Source: Oscillospiraceae bacterium (lineage in GTDB: Bacteria; Bacillota; Clostridia; Oscillospirales; CAG-272). From it: DNA of 64,000 nucleotides. The stretch covers positions 1,240,001-1,304,000 of the forward strand of contig CP091718.1 in assembly GCA_022009675.1 (NCBI GenBank), read 5' to 3'. Positions 60,911 to 64,000 of this stretch are shown here, one piece after another (the stretch's first letter is position 1; every line of letters begins with the position of its first letter). The position numbers and the translations under genes were made by a program. The notes below the pieces were generated by a model. That model ran no database searches. It was not told where the DNA came from and worked only from the letters and a program-made list of their open reading frames with translations.

Positions 60911-61938
60911 ATGATATCCTTCCAGAATCAAACGCTCCTGATTACCGGCGGGACAGGCTCCTTCGGGAACGCCGTTCTGCGCCGCTTCCTGACCACCGAC
61001 ATTGCGGAGATCCGCATCCTCTCGCGGGATGAGAAGAAGCAGGACGATATGCGGCATACATATCAGACCACCATGCCGGAGTATGCGGAGAAAATCCGGT
61101 TCTACATAGGCGATGTGCGGGATTATACCTCGATTGTAAACGCGTTCCGCGGCGTGGACTACGTGTTTCACGCCGCCGCGCTCAAGCAGGTGCCCTCCTG
61201 CGAGTTCTACCCCATGGAGGCGGTCAAGACCAACGTGGTCGGCTCGGACAATGTCATCTCTGCCTGCGTTGCCAACCATGTACGGAAGGCAATCTTCCTG
61301 TCCACCGACAAGGCAGCCTACCCGATCAACGCCATGGGTATGACCAAAGCCGTTATGGAGAAGAATGTGATTGCCCGCTCCCGGCAGATGCTGGCAGGGG
61401 ATCCCGTTCTGTGCCTGACGCGGTACGGCAATGTCATGGCGTCCCGCGGTTCGGTTATTCCCCTGTTCTGCGACCAGATTGACGAGGGAAAACCCCTGAC
61501 CGTCACGAATCCGGATATGACCCGCTTCATGATGACGTTGGAGGATGCCGTTGACCTTGTTCTCTACGCCTTTGAGCACGGCGAGCAGGGTGACCTGTTC
61601 GTGCAGAAAGCCCCTGCCGCGACCATCGGGACGTTGGCGCAGGCGGTGCTGGAGCTGAAGCATGCGGATCTGGGCATAACGACCATCGGGACGCGGCACG
61701 GCGAAAGCTCTTTGAGGTGCTGGTGACGGCAGAGGAGATGCTTCGGGCGGAAGATCTGCCCGGATTCTTCCGCATTCCGGCGGACAACCGGAACCTGAAC
61801 TATGACAACTATTTCAGCAAGGGAAATCCGGAACTCGGCAGGATCGGGGCGTACACCTCCCACAATACCAGCCGGCTGTGTGTGGAGGAAATGAAGCAAT
61901 TACTGCTGAAGCTCAGGCTGTTCGGAGGTTCCTGCTGA
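60911..61938 (+). CDS. capE: UDP-GlcNAc 4,6-dehydratase/5-epimerase CapE (frameshifted)
   Basis: First enzyme of UDP-L-FucNAc synthesis. TGGTGSFGNAVLRRFL is the NAD(P) loop, ILSRDEKKQDDMRHTY is typical of CapE/PseB-type enzymes, and LSTDKAAYPINAMGMTKA has Met at the usual Tyr position of the Y-x3-K pair, as reported for CapE. An indel near 61710 shifts the frame before FEVLVTAEEMLRAEDLPGFFRIPADNRNLNYDNYF, the CapE-specific C-terminus. Length about 342. AGAGGAG lies before the ATG. The TGA overlaps the capF start. Confidence 0.9.
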
Positions 61939-63131
61939 TGAACATTCTGATAACAGGTGCGCGCGGATTCGTGGGGAAGAATCTGACGGAGGCGCTCAAA
62001 GCTATCCGCGACGGCAAGGATCGCACCCATCCGGAACTGGAAATCCGGGATATCTGCGGGTACGATACCGACAACACGCCGGAGCAGCTTGCAGATTTCT
62101 GCAAAACAGCGGATTTTGCGTTCCATCTCGCGGGCGTGAACCGCCCGAAAACGGCAGAGAAATACCTCCCCGGCAACATCGGCTCACTGGAAATACTGCT
62201 GACCGCCCTGAAGCAGGCAGGCAACCGCTGTCCCGTGATGCTGGCAAGCTCGGCGCAGGCCTCGCTTGTCGGGCGTTACGCAGGCAGTGCATACGGCAAA
62301 AGCCAAGCGCGCCTGCGAGAGCGGCTGCGCGCCCATGCCGCCGAAACCGGCGCGGAGGCGCTGATTTACCGCTTCCCCAATGTCTTCGGGAAATGGTGCC
62401 GCCCGAACTATAATTCTGCCGTGGCGACCTTCTGCCACAATATTGCCCGCGATCTGCCGATCACGGTCAGCGATCCGGCAACAGAGCTGGAGCTGCTCTA
62501 TATCGACGATCTGGTCGCGGAACTGCTGGGCGCGCTGTCCGGGCAGGCACACCGCTGCGAGTATGACGGACTGACGCCGGTTCCCGGCGAGCGCTTCTGC
62601 CATGTGCCGGTGACGCACCGCGTGACACTGGGCAGGATCGTCGCGCTGCTGCGCAGTTTCCGCGCCCAGCCCGAGACGCTGCTGCTTCCGGATATGCCTG
62701 CGGGCAGTCTGGAAAAGAAGCTGTATTCCACCTATCTTTCCTACCTGCCGCAGGAAAAAATCGCATTTCCCCTGCAGATGAATGCGGACGCGCGCGGCAG
62801 CTTTACGGAGCTTCTGAAGACGCGGAACTGCGGACAGTTTTCCGTGAATATCACGAAGCCCGGCGTGACCAAGGGGCAGCATTGGCATAACAGCAAGTGG
62901 GAGTTTTTCATTGTCGTTGCCGGTCACGGACTGATCCGCGAACGCCGGCTGGACTCGGATGAGGTTCTGGAATTCGAGGTAAGCGGCGAGCGCATCGAGG
63001 CTGTCCATATGCTGCCGGGGTATACCCACAGCATCACGAACCTCAGCGATACCGACACGCTGGTAACAGTCATGTGGGCAAACGAATGCTTTGATCCGAA
63101 CCGACCGGATACCTACTTTGAGGAGGTGTAG
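61938..63131 (+). CDS. capF: CapF: NAD-dependent reductase with C-terminal cupin
   Basis: A 397-residue bifunctional protein, intact. The N-terminal SDR domain starts MNILITGARGFVGKNLTEAL; FHLAGVNRPK and the Tyr-Lys pair in AYGKSQARLRERL follow. The C-terminal cupin (from about 280) has GSFTELLKTRNCGQFSVNITKPGVTKGQHWHNSKWEFF, with the metal-binding His-x-His, and MLPGYTHSITNLSD. In Staphylococcus aureus CapF epimerises and then reduces the CapE product to UDP-6-deoxy-L-talose-type N-acetyl sugar for CapG. The start overlaps the capE stop by one base (TGATG). Confidence 0.94.
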   Translation: MNILITGARGFVGKNLTEALKAIRDGKDRTHPELEIRDICGYDTDNTPEQLADFCKTADFAFHLAGVNRPKTAEKYLPGNIGSLEILLTALKQAGNRCPVMLASSAQASLVGRYAGSAYGKSQARLRERLRAHAAETGAEALIYRFPNVFGKWCRPNYNSAVATFCHNIARDLPITVSDPATELELLYIDDLVAELLGALSGQAHRCEYDGLTPVPGERFCHVPVTHRVTLGRIVALLRSFRAQPETLLLPDMPAGSLEKKLYSTYLSYLPQEKIAFPLQMNADARGSFTELLKTRNCGQFSVNITKPGVTKGQHWHNSKWEFFIVVAGHGLIRERRLDSDEVLEFEVSGERIEAVHMLPGYTHSITNLSDTDTLVTVMWANECFDPNRPDTYFEEV

Positions 63132-63140
63132 ACATTAGAC

Positions 63141-64000
63141 ATGGGGAAGCTGAAGCTGATGACTATCGTCGGCACGCGGCCGGAGATCATCCGGCTGTCT
63201 GCCACAATCAAATGCTGTGACCGGTACTTCGAGCAGATCCTCGTACACACCGGTCAGAACTATGACTATACCCTCAATCAGGTGTTTTTTGACGATCTCG
63301 GTCTCCGGGCGCCGGACTATTATCTGGATGCCGTGGGTGACGACCTCGGCGCAACAATCGGGAACATCATCGAGCGCTCCTATAAGCTGATGGTGCAGGT
63401 AAAGCCGGATGCGGTGCTGGTTCTGGGCGACACCAACTCCTGCCTGTCCGTAATCGGTGCAAAGCGACTGCACATCCCGATCTTTCACATGGAGGCAGGG
63501 AACCGCTGTAAGGACGAATGCCTTCCGGAGGAAACCAACCGCCGCATCGTGGATATCATCAGCGACGTCAATCTCTGCTATTCAGAGCACGCGCGCCGCT
63601 ATCTGATGGAGTGCGGCATGCCGAAGGAACGCACCTTTGTGGTGGGCAGTCCCATGGCGGAGGTTCTGCGAGCCAACCTGGAGAGAATTGAAGCGAGCGA
63701 TATCCATAAGCGTCTGGGGCTGACCAAGGGGCAGTACATCCTGCTGTCTGCCCATCGGGAGGAGAATATTGATTCGGACGCCAATTTTGCCGCACTGTTT
63801 ACAGCCATCAACGCCATGGCTGAAAAGTACGATATGCCGATTCTCTACTCCTGCCATCCGCGGAGCAGAAAACGGCTGGAGGCGACCGGCTTCCGGCTGG
63901 ATCCGCGCGTAATCGCCCATGAACCGCTGGGATTTCACGATTATAACTGCCTCCAGATGCATTCGTTTGCGGTCGTATCCGACAGCGGGACGTTGCCGGA
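63141..64000 (+). CDS. capG: UDP-N-acetylglucosamine 2-epimerase type CapG/WecB (partial, runs off the window)
   Basis: About 286 residues are present. KLKLMTIVGTRPEIIRLSAT is the canonical start; ILVHTGQNYDYTLNQVFFDDL, VLVLGDTNSCLSVIGAKR, PIFHMEAGNRCKDECLPEETNRRIVD (catalytic Asp/Glu/His region), YILLSAHREENID and VVSDSGTLP are all family signatures. CapG performs the final C2 epimerisation to UDP-L-FucNAc, so capE-capF-capG here are complete and ordered. The ribosome site AGGAGG is rather far (14 nt) from the ATG at 63141. Confidence 0.93.
   Translation, partial: MGKLKLMTIVGTRPEIIRLSATIKCCDRYFEQILVHTGQNYDYTLNQVFFDDLGLRAPDYYLDAVGDDLGATIGNIIERSYKLMVQVKPDAVLVLGDTNSCLSVIGAKRLHIPIFHMEAGNRCKDECLPEETNRRIVDIISDVNLCYSEHARRYLMECGMPKERTFVVGSPMAEVLRANLERIEASDIHKRLGLTKGQYILLSAHREENIDSDANFAALFTAINAMAEKYDMPILYSCHPRSRKRLEATGFRLDPRVIAHEPLGFHDYNCLQMHSFAVVSDSGTLP

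Noticed and set aside
1..64000. tRNA, rRNA, transposase, integrase or prophage genes
   Set aside because: I searched by eye for their hallmarks (tRNA arms with CCA context, DDE or HUH motifs, phage structural genes) and found none that I could support.

Overview
The window looks like a GC-rich chromosome of a gut Clostridia, probably Oscillospiraceae/Ruminococcaceae. The grounds are strong AGGAGG ribosome sites, sigma-A promoters of TTGACA-N17-TATAAT type, intracellular plant-glycan hydrolases, an accDA/fab type II fatty-acid cluster and large surface proteins with Cys-rich and Tyr-rich repeats. The genus is inference. Many conserved genes carry single-base indels, mostly in homopolymers, so the sequence probably contains uncorrected long-read errors. 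Broken genes are given as one feature across the break, with the break described.

Layout. 0.1-1.8 kb (+): Lrp/AsnC regulator and PLP aminotransferase. 1.8-3.6 kb (-): SDR oxidoreductase and tandem GNAT acetyltransferase. 3.7-13.2 kb (+): carbohydrate catabolism, with a GH127 arabinofuranosidase, glycogen phosphorylase, GH13 amylase-type enzyme, GH78 rhamnosidase-like enzyme and a small membrane protein. The GH127 and GH78 promoters share an operator-like motif. 13.3-14.5 kb: hairpin-rich intergenic repeats. 14.5-24.4 kb (-): TetR regulator, DUF308 membrane protein, ACP, ketosynthase plus a catalytically dead ketosynthase-like domain, FabG, FabZ, FabD, AccD, AccA, FMN reductase and PlsX. 24.7-31.3 kb (+): LepA, a GH28-like beta-helix protein, an EamA half-transporter and a hexapeptide acetyltransferase. 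31.4-33.6 kb (-): three AT-richer lipoprotein genes.

34.0-38.9 kb: two further repeat clusters flank a secreted multi-domain glycosidase-like protein with a C-terminal membrane anchor. From 39.0 kb to the end (+) there is a capsule/surface locus. It opens with a promoter and a leader of about 450 nt, then LicD, a glycosyltransferase, a giant surface protein with a phosphodiester-glycosidase (NAGPA) domain, an Lgt-like membrane enzyme, a second giant surface protein, two GT4 glycosyltransferases, a polymerase/ligase, an acetyltransferase, a flippase and CapE-CapF-CapG. The last three predict UDP-N-acetyl-L-fucosamine synthesis.

The most unusual content is the pair of giant surface proteins, which carry about 6 and 22 tandem 41-residue C-x10-C-x2-C-x14-H modules and share a nearly identical Tyr-rich C-terminus. 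Other points of interest are the dead ketosynthase partner in the fatty-acid cluster and the interspersed hairpin-repeat family. I saw no tRNA, rRNA, CRISPR array or transposase.
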